Source: Talpa occidentalis
Taxonomy: Eukaryota; Chordata; Mammalia; Eulipotyphla; Talpidae
Direction of reading: 5' to 3'
Length of the DNA stretch: 64,000 nt
Assembly (NCBI RefSeq): GCF_014898055.3
Contig: NW_023601104.1
Span: 79,405,106 to 79,469,105, forward strand
Every line of letters begins with the position of its first letter. Positions within the stretch are counted from its first letter, which is position 1. Under the pieces are notes generated by a model. The model was not told the origin of the DNA and did no database searches. It was given only the letters and a program-made list of their open reading frames with translations. This document shows positions 21,969-34,205 of this stretch, one piece after another. Made by a program: the position numbers and the translations under genes.

Positions 21969-23727
21969 ATTATTATATATTAACTCGGGTTAGAGTCCCA
22001 GGCAGCAAGATTTTATCTTGGGAGACAGGAGTGCATTCAGCTGCCCTGGAACACTGGGGTTCAAAATGAGGTGGTGAGAAGTAGTGGTTGTTCTTAAGCG
22101 GGTGCCTTTTGGGGCAGGGTGGACCCAGTGAGAAGCAGGGGAGGGTGGGGTGAGCCAGTGGAGTATACCACGAAGAGATGTAGAAAAGAGAGGGTCCCAA
22201 TATGTAAGGAAAATATTGGGGCATTTGCTCCTAGGGATCCCTTTAGCCACCGTTTTTCTCCCCTTATTTGCATAGTCTTCCCTCCTCCCATCCCACACTA
22301 CAAATCACTGCAAGCCTTTGTTCTTTGCCTTTGTTCCCCAGCTGTCGCCACATTTCTGAACCGAACAAAGCATCTCTTAAAATTCACAAAAGAAATTGAT
22401 TGAACTCTGTATTTTTTTAAAAAAGAGGCTTGACTCCTTTGGGGAAAAAACACTCCCTTCCACGAGAGAATCTGGAGAGCATCTGGTAGTCACTTTTCGC
22501 CATGTGCAAAGATGTGGGGGCCACATCTTGTCCCCCCAGGAGGGAACAGGAGGGGACGTCACTGGCGCAGGTCCCGAGAGCAGCCCCCAGGAAGCAGTGG
22601 CTCCCAGCAGGGATCTGTGCCCACGGTGGTCTCTTCTGACTGGACCTTGGTGTCTTCACCTTCTATGCTAACCCCTTCTCTTCTGGTTGCACATTTGAAT
22701 TGCCAGGATCTGCGATGGGCCTTTGCCCAGTTCTCCAAAATTTTTGGCCTTCCAAGTTTATGAAAAGGCCTAAGCCCTCTGGGAGAGGAGAAGTGAACTG
22801 GAAATTCGCCCAGCTGGTTTTATAGATGTCTTCCCACACTCAACAAGCCTTACAGCACTAGCCCTTCACACTGTGAAGTCCACAGAGGCCACACCTTCCT
22901 TCTACTCTTGTGAAGGGTGGAGGGTAAAGAAGCCAGAGTAATGTGTGGGTTGACACGGGAGGGTGCAGCCTCCAGGATGGGCCCCAAGAGCCCTTACAGC
23001 TCACCCTCCACATCCTGGAGGATAGAGGCACTGCCATCCTCATCACACACGTGGCCTGGGCTCGAGACAGCATAGAGCAGGCAGCCTGGCTCCATGGGCA
23101 GGTGCGGGCATCTTCCTCAGTGTCTCCATCCTCCCACCTGTCCTGGATCGCTCACCTGTGTGATCGCTCAAATGCACCAGAGGGGCTGGGAGGCCAGGTC
23201 CTGCAGCCCGTGGCCACTGATGGACTCTCTTTCTTGACGTGGACAAGCTCCTGCCAGTGGTTCCTACCCTCCTAACTAGTTGAGGGCAAAGTAACCTGGG
23301 AAAGAAGATTTTAGGCAGAATCACAGTTGGCGGTCAGGGGCGGGGGGCTCAGGAGGCAGTAGCATCTGAAACCAGGTGGGGTTGAGGGGGGTTGCTGTTG
23401 TTCACAGGCTCCTGTCCCTCCTCCTTTTTTGGGTGAAGACACTGAGATCCAGAGAGCATGTGGTCCTCACTGAGGTCAAAGGCTAGCTGCCAGACTTGGG
23501 GTTCTCCTCACAAGAACCCAGTTTTGGACAAGGTGTTGTTGTTTCTTGACTCTGGTGGAGAAAAGGCATGAGCAGGTCATGGGGAGGGAGCCAGCCCTAC
23601 CTGCACACATGGTTCTGCAGCTGCTGGCTTGACACCTGTGCCATCACATGTCCTTCCATCTTCTAGGCCCACCTGCTGTACCTTGCTGCAGGACAGAGAG
23701 GGGGCTGAGTGGAGGACTTGGCCTACC
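21969..23727. other. Non-coding, no gene recognised
   Basis: Short open frames on both strands; none resembles an exon I recognise. No repeats identified with confidence. Confidence 0.35.
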
Positions 23728-23775
23728 TTCAAAGTATATGCTTTAAATAGGTGAAATGTGTAAGTATGTGAACTA
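23728..23775 (+). mobile_element. Short old L1 3'-end fragment
   Basis: 'ttcaaagtatatgctttaaa' and 'aagtatgtgaactatacct' repeat the terminal words found at 21905-21960. Confidence 0.75.
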
Positions 23776-24489
23776 TACCTGTAACTATATCTATACTATA
23801 ACACAGGTTACTTCTGCTATCCCAGATCACAACTAGTGACCACTTTCACTTAAGATGTTCTGGCCGGACAATCAGTGACTTGCCATCCTAGTTAAAAGGA
23901 CTTGCAGAAAACACCCAAGTAGCTTAAGCAAAGGAAGGACAGTCAGACACACCAGGGAGCAGGGTGCGCACCCCATGCAGGGCATGCATCCCATGTAGCC
24001 TTTGCTGTCTCTGTTCTCTTCACTCTGTAGCCTTGGTGCCTTTCCTCAGCACCAGAACCTTTGTCTTTACCACGGAGCTGCCACCTGCTCCTGACGCGCA
24101 CTTGACAACTTCCATCTGTGAGACACTGACTGGTGCAGAGGTGAGCCCCATGGTATGCCCATGGAGGGCGGGAGGTCCAGGTGTCTTCAGAACCTTGGAA
24201 CTGTCACGTGAAGTAGAGAAAGAGGGAGGAAGAGGTAGATTTCCAAGGGGTGAAGCAGGTGAAGCGACAGTCCCCTCAGCATTGGCACTGGCAACACCAA
24301 ATAGGTGTGGATTGTTGGTCACTTGGACAATGTCCTGTTTCTTTGCCACAAAGAGATGTTATCTGTCCTGGGAGGGGAGACAGAACTGGCCTTGGAGAAA
24401 AAGGACGGGCTCCCTTGCTTTGGTTTGTGGGGTTCCTCAGGGTAGAGTGCACTGCATGTGGCTTTAGATAGGAAGCCCCTGCCTATGTG
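23776..24489. other. Non-coding, no gene recognised
   Basis: A 167-codon + strand open frame (23964-24467) lies here. Its Cys/Ser-rich composition, lack of splice context and overlap with an antisense frame argue against a gene. Confidence 0.4.
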
Positions 24490-24625
24490 AGGGATGATTC
24501 TCTGTGTGCAATGTGTGCACAGATGTGTGGCATTGGCATGTGCACATGTGTGGTGTGTGTACTTATGTGAGGGGTTGGCATTGTGTGCATTCGTGTGATA
24601 TTGCTGTGTGTGTGTGCCCGCCTGT
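24490..24625 (+). repeat. Interrupted TG-rich low-complexity tract
   Basis: Recurrent tgtg, gtgtgc and atgtgtg words broken by other bases; an old (TG)n-related simple repeat. It explains the Cys/His-rich open frames on both strands here. Confidence 0.8.
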
Positions 24626-25074
24626 AGGCACAGAACCCCAGGTGCTTTGGGAGCTGAGGCCCACTGTGGTCCAAGCATCGGCTGCCCGAGGTGACCCATG
24701 GAAGAGAGGCCTCTCCCTTCCTCCCCCCCTGGCCATGGCCCACATCTCTGTTCTGGAAGTACTTTTCGCCTTGGCAAGCCCTGCCCCAGCTCCCATGTGT
24801 CAGTGAGGCCGTGTTAGCCGCTGTAGCAATAATAACAGTGAAGAACACAGCCCTCCAGAGGGTTCCTCAGCTTTTCTGACTTTCTCTCTGAGACGTGGGC
24901 TCACTAGGCCTGCCCTCACAGGCCCCTGGGGCGGTGGGACTTACTGTGGAAGTAGTAGGTCCTCAGGAATGGAAGGAAAGTATTCTAAAGATAGTGGGAC
25001 GAGGGCTCAGAGACATATTCAAATTCTCATCTTACTAAGTAGCCCCCCAAAGGGAAGCAGAACATAATGCTCCT
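24626..25074. other. Non-coding, no feature recognised
   Basis: Nothing recognised. Confidence 0.35.
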
Positions 25075-25205
25075 AATTGCGATTTATTTCACTTTCCACA
25101 TTTCCTTTCCTGTAAATTCCTTGAGGGCAGGGTCAGTCCCTGCTTCCAACTTTGCTGTAACCCCATCACCGGGAACGCTTGCTACAAACCCTGAATTCTC
25201 AGTAA
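25075..25205 (+). mobile_element. Probable L2 3' fragment
   Basis: 'cctgtaaattccttgagggc', 'agggtcagtccctgcttcc' and 'taaccccatcaccgggaacg' follow the L2 terminal order. Confidence 0.6.
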
Positions 25206-25793
25206 TCATGAGCATTTCCCAGCAGAACTCTTTCTCCGGGGCTCCTGGCTTGCCTCTGCTTGGTAGATCTTCCTCAGGCCCTTGCCTGCCAAGGCCACTT
25301 CATCCCTGGAGGCCCCACCCAGCTGTCCTCTCTCCCAACACCCTCCTGTGATCCCAGGCTGGGCCCATGACAGAGCATACGGTGCTGTTGTGACTGGTCA
25401 TTGGTCTGTCTACCCCACCAAGCAGGGGGCTTCTGGAGGGCAACTCGGACACATAGTAGATGATGAATAAAATCTTCTCAATTGGACAAAGATGATTTTG
25501 TAAGAGGTTTCATTCTAGAAATAGATGAATAAGACATTGGAGGAGCCCTTGAACTTCTTTGACGCTCTTCTTTCTCAATCTGTGATCAGCACACCAGGTG
25601 ACATGATCAGTTTTCATCACCATGGTAACAAGTTGCTGGTTTCTTCTGTGCCTCTGACTTTCCAAGGTGGGTCCCATGAACTGCAGCCACTGCTAGGTGC
25701 CACTTTGCTGTGGACCCTGGGGTCAGTCCTGGGCTTGGTCAGGGGGAGTTGAAGGAAACCTAGTCCTTCCTTTATTTAAAAATGTTTATTGAG
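25206..25793. other. Non-coding, no feature recognised
   Basis: 'acacatagtagatgatgaata' near 25450 may be another L2 scrap. Otherwise nothing is seen. Confidence 0.35.
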
Positions 25794-25949
25794 TGTTATG
25801 GACTGTGTGTGTGTGTCTCCCCAAATTCATACATTGGAGATGGGGCTCTGGGGAAGCAATTACTGTAGATACGTCACAAAGATGGGGCTACCATGATGGG
25901 ATTTAGTGCCCTTATAAGAAGAGGCCTAAGAGCTTTCTCTTTCTCTCTC

Positions 25950-25982
<33 letters not shown>

Positions 25983-26183
25983 CTTCCTCCCTCTCTCTCC
26001 TACCATATGAGAACAAAGCCAAAAGGCGACCACTACAAATCAGGAAGAAAGCCTTTCCCCCAAACCACGCTGGTACCCTGATCTCAAATGTATAGCCTTC
26101 AAAATGACAAGAAAATAAATTTCTGCTGTTTATACCATTCCCTCTATGGCATTTTGTTAGGGAAGCCCAAGCTGGCTAAGATA
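25794..26183 (+). mobile_element. MLT1A-like solo LTR (ERVL-MaLR) with CT expansion
   Basis: It begins 'tgttatggactgtgtgtgtg', then 'ccccaaattcatacattgga', 'gtgcccttataagaagaggc', a (TC)n tract at about 25939-25998, 'ccatatgagaacaaagcc', 'aataaatttctgctgtttata' and 'ggcattttgttagggaagcc'. This is the order of MLT1A/MST-type LTRs, including the polyadenylation region. No internal retroviral sequence flanks it, so it is a solo LTR of an old endogenous element. The CT tract is an expansion of a naturally CT-rich LTR segment. Confidence 0.85.
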
Positions 26184-26493
26184 GTTCATGTCTCACCCTT
26201 GGGTGGCCCTTAAGGGTAAGACATGAAATATCTTAAATTGATAGGGGAATCAGGACAAGTCCAAAATAATGACCCAAATCAGAGCTATAGACACACCACT
26301 GGGGGCCCAGGGAGGGGGCAGTTAGCCCTCCTAGGCAAGGACACATCTGGGAGGGCATCTCAAGAGTGGCCAGTGAACTGACCTTTGAAGAGACATTTCC
26401 CAAGTAGAGGTTGGGAGGAAAACCCTGCATGAGTGAATGAACTAATGATGAGATTTCATGACCTATTTAGGAGACAGAACAATCAAAAGCTCT
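26184..26493. other. Non-coding, no feature recognised
   Basis: Nothing recognised. Confidence 0.35.
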
Positions 26494-26495
26494 CA

Positions 26496-26531
<36 letters not shown>
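26494..26531 (+). repeat. (TC)n microsatellite
   Basis: Nearly pure TC dinucleotide run of about 17 units with one early interruption; likely length-polymorphic. Confidence 0.97.
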
Positions 26532-26533
<2 letters not shown>

Positions 26534-28119
26534 TTTTCAAAACCACACCCTCATCTCCTTGATAAACATAAACTCTCAGGCCCTCCCTTCACAATATTTC
26601 ACATAAAAAAATCAATGTCCAAGCAAAGTGAGGAAGAAGCATTGCTTTTTCCAATCTGAATATCTTTACCGATGTGTCTGCACATGCCCTGATCCAACAT
26701 CAACATGGGGGTGCCCTTCTCTACCTCCATATTGGAAATCAGCTCATCAGTTTCTTGGTAGGGCAGTGAAAGTGAGGCTTGTAATGAGGGAGGCAGCATG
26801 GTGAGATTCCTGAAGAACACTTAATGGCAGGGTGGAGTAGAGACAGAGCAGTTACTTACTTTTATAATTGTCCTAAGGCCGAACCTTAGTGCTGGGGATG
26901 AGGGAGATGGTGAGAAAGAGATAGAATAGTAGAGGATGGTGGCAGGAAGAGCTGTTAAGACTTGGGGAGGAGGCCTGAGATGGCATGTAATTAGCATGGG
27001 GTAGGGTGGAAGGAGGGTGGGGCCTATGGAAATGACTGTTAGAAGTGACAGCCGAGTTGAATCCTGCTTCAGCAGTGAGCCATGAAAAAATCTAGAGGCA
27101 GAGCATCCAAGGCCCCAAGGCAGGAATAGGTACTTTAAAAAAAAAAAATTGTTGGCCTGCCTGTTTTTAGTTAACATAAAGGCAAGGAGATGTCTCCATT
27201 TCTAGGAGGGAACTTCAAGGAGCACATTGTCTTGCTCCTTCTGCTCTTGCTTGCCCATGTACATGGACATCTGGGACAGGGTCTGGAGAGTCGCTCTTTT
27301 CTGGGTCTTCCTCTCTTAGTTCTCTCAGTGTGAGGTGCATCACCACCCATGGTGTGAGAGAGGTGAAAATGTGCTCAGACTGAGTCCACAAGCAAGGCTC
27401 TGCCCACTCTGTTGTTCCTCACATGTGAATTCTAGGGATGAAAGTGGGGTCAAGGCACATAATGCCTGCAGATCTCTCTGAAGTCACACAACCTGTATCT
27501 CCAAACAAGTCAGCCAAAGGTCTCTGTTGAGGAAAATGAATATTGCATTGAGCATGTAGTTCATCCAGGTCACCAAGTCTGCCTTGAATTAGATTCTAAC
27601 ACTTAAGGGAAGAGAGGTATGACTAATTGGCACCCTCAAATCTCTAAGACCTGGTCTTAATATTACACTAGATTAAAATCTTACACAGAACACTAGACTA
27701 CCACAGTGAGTGTTGGGAAATGTCTAATTATTGGCATCAGCACCTTAATAAGTTATATACTCAAAAAAATTGCTGGTCTCCCTGGTTTGGAATCTCATAG
27801 GGAATTCCCTCACAGGTATTTCCCTTCACACAAATGTGATTATGTAGACCTGGTTCTCAACAGCATCCCCAAAATAATCACAATAACACACTTCATGTGG
27901 TTGTTTCTTAGAAGATCCCTAAATGCAAGCACAAGAGCAACTAAGTCCAAGCAAAAGAGAGGGTGGGGACATCACATTGGTCAACCTGGGTTATGTACCA
28001 CTTTTGTGGGGAGGGAACGGGCAATCTCACATTTTATCTTGGAATTTCTCCCAAGTAAGAGAGTATTTCTAAGATGGCAGTCAGACTGACACGTGTCCTA
28101 CTCTTCTATCATAATGTTC
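26532..28119. other. Non-coding, no feature recognised
   Basis: Includes a short A9-A10 run near 27139. Open frames of 118 (-) and 127 (+) codons show no recognisable domain. The strongly Thr/Ser/Leu-rich minus frame shadows GGA-rich sequence. Confidence 0.35.
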
Positions 28120-28755
28120 CTCCTTTTCCTTTTCTGGATCCCAATCCCTGTAACCTGTGACTCTGTTCACTTGTTGAGGCAAAGGGACTTTGAAGATGTG
28201 ACTAAAGATCTTGAAATGGAGCAATGATCCTGAATTTTCCAGATGGGCCCAATGTGATCATAGGGTGTTTATACAAGAGAGGCAGGAGGGAGAGAGAGAA
28301 GAGGAGGTGTGACAATGGGGATAGTGGTTGGAGAGACACCTTTGAATTTGGAGGAAGCGACTATGGGGCAATGGATGCGGCAGTCTTTAGACTCCAGAGA
28401 GAAAGACCCAGTGGAATATCTGACTTTCAGAACTGTAAGATAAGAAATGTGAATTGTTTTAAGCCACTAAATACATGTCATTTTTTAAAAAGAGTTATTT
28501 AGTTATGCATACAAGAGATGGGGTGCAGGCCAGAGGTGTGGTGGTGAGAGGATTCGCCAGAGACAGAGTGGGGAGCAGAATAGGAGGATCTACTCAAATG
28601 CACACTGAGGGGAGCAACGGGTGAGGCAGGAGAGGCCTGCTGTGCCAATTGGGTTAGCTTCCTGGCCGGGGACCAAACTCATGCTGCATCTTAACCCATT
28701 GTGCCACCAGGGAGGCCCCATGTCAATTTGTTGCAACAGCCAAAGGAAACTACCA
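28120..28755 (+). mobile_element. MaLR-type LTR interrupted by a SINE
   Basis: 'ggcaaagggactttgaagatgt', 'atcctgaattttccagatggg' and 'cccaatgtgatcatagggtg' (28178-28264), then 'gactttcagaactgtaagat', 'gttttaagccactaaatac' up to 28480, and after the SINE 'atttgttgcaacagccaaag' are MLT1-family LTR blocks in order. The continuation across the SINE shows the LTR was present first. Confidence 0.75.
28481..28718 (-). mobile_element. tRNA-derived SINE, older subfamily, inside an LTR
   Basis: Reversed copy with T-rich tail at left, 'gatggggtgcaggccagagg' (older form), and 'attgtgccaccagggaggcc' at right. The TSD is 'catgtca' at 28474-28480 and 28719-28725. The central region has lost part of the B-box side. 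Confidence 0.92.
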
Positions 28756-29439
28756 TGTCAGCGGAAACCCTTCAGCCTTCAGGAAGGTTATGGAGGCCCA
28801 TGGTCTCCAGCACTGTCCCAGTTGGTGGGTGCCTATTACGTGTTATTGAGTTACTTGAGAGCTCACGCTGTATTGCTGTGGGATGTGTTCCATGCTTTGC
28901 TCCAATGTTTCCCTTGGTGTAGTTACCATGACATTTGTTTATGTGAAACGCTGAACAAATCTTTGCCTGTCACAGTGTTTCTTTTGCTTGTACCATTATT
29001 TGTCTTTGTATTTCTCAAAAGACTGAACATTGCTTGTTCAGGTACTCAGACATATATCTGTCAATCATTTTCTTAAGATTTCAAGCATGTCTACATTTCC
29101 CCCCAAGAATCCATTTTTGCATTGGTTTCACATGTACAGTTGCAGACCTTTTATATGAGAGTTTGGACTAGTTGATTAAAATGGGGGGACCATAAAAAAT
29201 GTTAACATAGCCTCTAAAAACTTATTTCAAGTTAACACATGGAAACATGGAATCATTCACCCAACTTCTGATCAAGGACTAAGGACTTTGATTGTGGGTT
29301 TGTAAACAGGAATTCCTCTTTGTCATTCCTGCATAAATAAGACACAAATGTCATCTATCATTTCCAATTTTAGTCTCCATAAAATGGTGTGAATTTCCCC
29401 ACAAAAGTTAAATGGAGAATCACCCCATGACCCTATCAT
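28756..29439. other. Non-coding, no gene recognised
   Basis: The 151-codon + strand frame (28621-29076) begins inside the SINE and has a hydrophobic end, but no domain I recognise; judged chance. Confidence 0.4.
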
Positions 29440-29905
29440 CCCACCTCTACATATGTTCCCCCCCAAATGGAAAGCATGGACTGAAACAGCAGCATTAGCC
29501 AAAAGGTGGAGACAAACCAAGTGTCCATCAACAGTGTGTGGATAAACACAACACATGTTATACCCCCACAGTCAATGTCATTCAGACACAAGAAAAGAAT
29601 GAACATTTGATAGATGCGACAACACGAATGGGACCTTGAAAATAGACACAGAGGGAAGAATATAGTATGATTCCACATATAAGAAAGCCTTACAGCAGAA
29701 AAACTCAGAGGCAGAGGGAAGCTAGAGGTTGCCAGGGGTCAAGGGGAGAGGCCTGTGGGGAGTCAGTGACAGTTTCTGTTGGGGAGGATGGACTGTTTTA
29801 AGTATAGATAATAGTGATAGTTCCTCAACACTGGGAATTGTATACTTACTGATGGTTAAAATGATGACTATTTATGTCTATTTTGCCACCATTTAAAAAG
29901 TCATA
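29440..29905 (+). mobile_element. Old L1 (L1M-type) 3' end
   Basis: 'aaccaagtgtccatcaacag', 'gtatgattccacatataaga', 'gctagaggttgccaggggtc', 'gtatagataatagtgatagt' and 'tcaacactgggaattgtata' are ORF2-end and 3' UTR blocks of an old L1. Reading frame destroyed. Confidence 0.85.
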
Positions 29906-30435
29906 AAAAAATCCAAATCTTTTCTCTGAAACTTTTCCAGTATAATAATCTAAGATGTGAGCAAAAAATTTGCAGAAACCTCTTCACCATGACGCTTCTA
30001 ATTATAAAATATTGAAACCAACCTAAAATTTTATAAATAGGTGATTTGCTAGAAAATTTGTGTATATTCAAATTATGAACAATTAGGCAGAAGTTACATT
30101 CACTGAAAGATTTTTACTGATGTGAGCATGTACCCATACTATGCAGCTAAGTCAAAAAAGGTCAGGTGTCATATTCTGCTTGGAATTATTCCCAAATGCG
30201 TTAAAATAGATTAAAAAAAAAACCAAACCAAATACAAATAGTAAATATAAAATGCAAAATGAAAATATTCCAAAATAGTAGCATCTTTTAGATAGTTGAA
30301 TAAGTTTCTAGTCCCCATTTCTTCAGAGAATTTGTATTACTTTGAAGACCAAAAACCAAACCCCCCAAATTTCCAAACCCTGAAGACTTCAGTATAGCAT
30401 GAATCTTGCTTATTGAACCACAACCTCCTGGGGAC
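29906..30435. other. AT-rich non-coding sequence
   Basis: A-rich tracts and 'aaatccaaatcttttctctg'-type sequence; no feature recognised. Confidence 0.35.
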
Positions 30436-30453
30436 AAGGTTATCTTGTTTTCT

Positions 30454-30744
30454 TTTTTTAGCAATGTAATCTTTTTTTTTTTTTTCTCAAAGATTTTATT
30501 TATTTATTTATAAAGCACTGGGTACAGTCAGAAACGCGGGAGGGTGAGAGAATTCACCAGAGCCAGAGGAGAGAGCAGAGCAGGCAGACAGACGAAGTAC
30601 ACTGCTGAGGGGAGCAGTGGGCGGCAGGAGATGTCTGCGCGCCATGTGGGACCCTCGCCGGTGGCCGTGGATCGAACCGGCGCTGCAGAGGCTGCGGGCA
30701 GCTTTGCAAGCCAGCGCTCAACCGCTGCGCCACCGGGGAGGCCC
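30454..30744 (-). mobile_element. Full-length younger SINE with short 3'-transduced flank
   Basis: The SINE is complete on the minus strand from 'gggcctccccggtggcgca' (A box) through the B box 'ccggttcgatcc' to AATAAATAAATAAAATCTTTGAG and an A-tract. A further 12 nt ('gattacattgct') and a second A-tract follow. A perfect 18-bp TSD 'aaggttatcttgttttct' lies outside both A-tracts at 30436-30453 and 30745-30762. The long perfect TSD implies a recent insertion. Confidence 0.93.
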
Positions 30745-30762
30745 AAGGTTATCTTGTTTTCT

Positions 30763-32260
30763 AACACTGCAACTTTATTCCTAGTTATTGAGGTCAATGT
30801 AGTGTTTTCCAGAAAAGACCCCTGGTTACTTCCCAAGAGAGACCGACTGACCAATTCAGTGAATGCGTGAAGGAGAGAGAATGGTGGAGAATGGAGGCCA
30901 AGGAAGCCCTCACCATAACAAACCAGGTTCTAAAAACCACAAGTTTGCATTTTCAGGATTAAAACAGGCAACTTAAAAAACAGTCCCTGAAAATAAGTAC
31001 GAAGATCAAAATTATTGAATTCAAAGAGGAAAAAACATATTCCCCAATCATTAAAGAAAAGATTATTAAATTCAATTTCAAGAGGAAATCAATTTCATTT
31101 TCATTCAAAGTGGTTTTTATTGACACTGATATTGCCTTTTAAAAATAATTAAAATCAAAGAGCTTAGTATTTTAAGGCCCACCAGTGTTTATGGCACCAG
31201 AAAGACACTCTGAGCACAGGCTGTTACTGCGGGATGACTTGTGTTATTAAAAAGGAATTATTTTTACTGTCATCAGTGATTTCCCAACTCCCGGCATGTG
31301 ACTCTTCCCTAGGCAAAGACTCTCCCCTGGCTCCAGGACTGGACATTTGCAGTCCCCAGACTCCCTGGCCAGGCTATGCTTGTTGGACTCTGCTCTGGCT
31401 GCTCCCTCTGCTGGCTCCACCCCTGGCCCATGTCAGCTCATCTTTCAATAATACTTCACCCCTGAAGCACCAGCCTGGCCACATCTCCCAGGGCCGCCTC
31501 TTCGGTTGAGTTCGAGCCCTCGCTGCCCCCCCCCCACCCCCCATACTCACACCAGGTACTAAATGGGCTCCTCTCAAAACTTCCAGGAAACATTTGCACA
31601 AGCCTGGCCCTGTGTCTGTTTCCTCTTGCCCAGCCTGGCACTGGCGCTGTGTGTGAGTCCCCTCTACATGCCCTGCTCAGTGAAGATTGTTGAATCAGTA
31701 AACAAACAAATTGCCAGGATCAAGACTGATTCTTCTTTGGAGGTAGCAAGAATGGAGTCAAGAGGCCATGAGGGGATGCACTTGGTCAGGAGCAAGGTCA
31801 GCCCTCCCTTCCTCTGCGCTTCTCCATTGTCACCACCAGCCAGCTCCCAGGTCAGCCATCCCACTCCTGAGAATCAGTGAACTTGCTCCTAACCAGTCCA
31901 TCTGCCTCCTGCCTCTGTGCCCTGCCAAGTCCTCCTAGACCTCCATGGTCTGTCCTATGCATGCACTGTCCGAGGAAGAGAGGTACCCATGGGGAGGCCA
32001 AAAGAAAAGCCAAGTCCTGTGGTCATCTCATTTTAAATTCGTATTGGTTGTGTGTGAATTGCAATGTTCCTATCATTATTAATTACTCTTATTAGCACTT
32101 ACTACTTCATAGCCCTAACCACGCTGCACACGTACCTTACAGCACAGGGCACCACATACAGTCAATCATATGTATATGCCGGGTATGTTGCAAACTTCTT
32201 ATTGGTGAGAGGGTGCAATTAAAATAAACTTACACTCAATGACTTTGTCAATCATTGACA
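30763..32260. other. Non-coding, no gene recognised
   Basis: A C-run occurs at 31528-31547. No exon or repeat is identified with confidence. Confidence 0.35.
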
Positions 32261-32600
32261 TTTCTGTAAAGAGCCAGGTAGTAAGTATTTTAGACTTTGC
32301 AGGCTGAGGGGTGACATCAAGGATACTATAGATACTCATTTACGAAAAGAGAAAACATTTTCATAAATTTTTATTGATGAGTTCAAAATATAAGAATAGT
32401 CATTGAATGTACTATTTTGTCCTATTGGTCTGTTAATGAGAAGAATGGAGTTCTTTTTTTTATAAACTTATGTGGGGTTCAAAGATTGCATGCCCTACCC
32501 TCAAGTCAGTGGTGAAAAGTTTATCTGTAAACTCTATTCTTGTGTCCCAAACCAGACAGTGAGCCTGTTTGGCCTGTGGGCCACAGCTTTGCTGACCCCA
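32261..32600 (+). mobile_element. hAT-type non-autonomous DNA transposon (CAGGGGTCGGCAAAC family)
   Basis: Begins 'tttctgtaaagagccaggta', 'agtattttagactttgcagg' and ends 'tttggcctgtgggccacagc', 'tttgctgacccca'. These are the two ends of the common mammalian family whose termini read CAGGGGTCGGCAAAC. The interior is longer and diverged. I do not assign a MER number. Confidence 0.7.
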
Positions 32601-34054
32601 GGGCTATGCCACCATTGCCCAAAATAGTGTAAACTCCTCCCCAATACAGCCCTGAACATCTCTCCAACTTGGATTGTTGCTGCTCCCCAATAAATATTTT
32701 TTCCCAGCCAGATTACTGACATTCCTTGGACATTCTTGGGCTTCTCCCAAGAGGCCTCGTATCCAGCAGAAGAAACAACTGACCAGGAGATTTGAGGTCA
32801 GTTACTCCACAGCTCTAAGACTCTGAGCAAGTGACAACCTCTCCATGCCTCAGTTCCCCCATCTGCATGTGACCTGGTTTTCATTCTGTGGGTACAGTGG
32901 AGCCACTGTTCCTTGGCCCGGCCCCCTTCTCATCTAGGGCCCGGGTCTCCGTTACTCCTCAGTCACTCCCACCACGTAAATCAAGATGGCTGCTGCCACA
33001 CTGCCCAGACAGGCACCACTGACTCTGCTGGTGTGACTGTGGCTCCATCAGTGCTGCCCCCATGCCCCGAGTCCAGACTCCACCCATGACACCAGAGCGG
33101 TAGGAGGGGGTGTCTGGGATGACCTGGAGGTTGTCCTGTCCTGTATGTATTTCACTATTACAGAGCCACAAAAACAATTCTACTTATGTTGCAGTGTTTA
33201 AGACAGCTCCCGGTAAAATCACCTTACCCGTGTCTGTCCCTACCCCACAGAATTCAGAGAGGAGATCATCGGGGTCTGGGCAGGAGAGGCCGAGAAGGTG
33301 CAGCCAGGAGACGGAGGTCAGAACCACCTGCTTCTGTGGCAACCGTGACTCTTCCTACCAGAGAGAGATCTCCCCATGCCCAACTGGGCTGCTGCTTCTC
33401 CTGGAATGTTCACTCCGAGCGGTTCTTCATTCCTTCTGCCAACAGCTCTCTGCTGAGCTTATCCAGCCCATTCACTTGGATTCAAGGCAGATTCACCATT
33501 ACATGTCCCAGAGTCGAGGATAAAAGCAGTAACTCAATGGTAATTTTCTTTTGTTTTAAATAACAGCTTAGAACAAGCACACAGAGCTTTCCTCACAGAC
33601 ACACACAGTGTTGTGTGTTGAGTTCCTTCTGGATCTTTCATTCCATGTCCTGGTGACTTGGTTCTGCTCACTTGAGATGACATGGTTGCTGGCAGAGTCC
33701 CCAGTATGCACCCTTCTCAGAAAATGTGCACACTGATGACTTCTGGGTTTTGGGGTTGTTGTTGTTTTTTGCAAGGACAAATGGGTCTGGATTACGTAGG
33801 GTCTGTGGCATCCATTTGCCCTGGAATATTGACACATCTGTTTGCCTGGTGCGAACAGCCCCACCTCTGACAGCTGCAGACCTCTGTGCATAGGTGTGGA
33901 TGCTCAACAACATTGCACATCTGTGCCGCATCATTAGAGTCACACTTTCATGTGGTCTCGGTTGGCTTGCACTAAGCAGTGTAGATATCTCCAGGCCCGC
34001 AGAACTTCATCTATGTTGTCACCACTTCCCAGGAGTAACCACTGTGCTTGTTCA
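32601..34054. other. Non-coding, no gene recognised
   Basis: Overlapping open frames of 137 and 125 codons on + (33110-33563) occur in two frames of the same sequence with no family resemblance and no splice evidence. Confidence 0.4.
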
Positions 34055-34205
34055 CACACATCTAATGGCTGCATAAACCTTCATCATAAAAATATGATTT
34101 ATTTCATGATTCCCCTAATTAGGCAAATACATCATTTTCAAATCATTTGCTCTTATAAAAATTGTCCAAGTGAACATATTCGTACATGAGTCTTTGTGCT
34201 ATCCT
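34055..34205 (-). mobile_element. L1 ORF2 fragment, reversed
   Basis: 'catctaatggctgcataaac', 'gaacatattcgtacatgagt' and 'ctttgtgct' follow the reversed ORF2 3' region of old L1s. Short and diverged. Confidence 0.45.

Noticed and set aside
23964..24467. 167-codon + strand open frame
   Set aside because: No family resemblance, antisense frame overlaps it, no exon signals.
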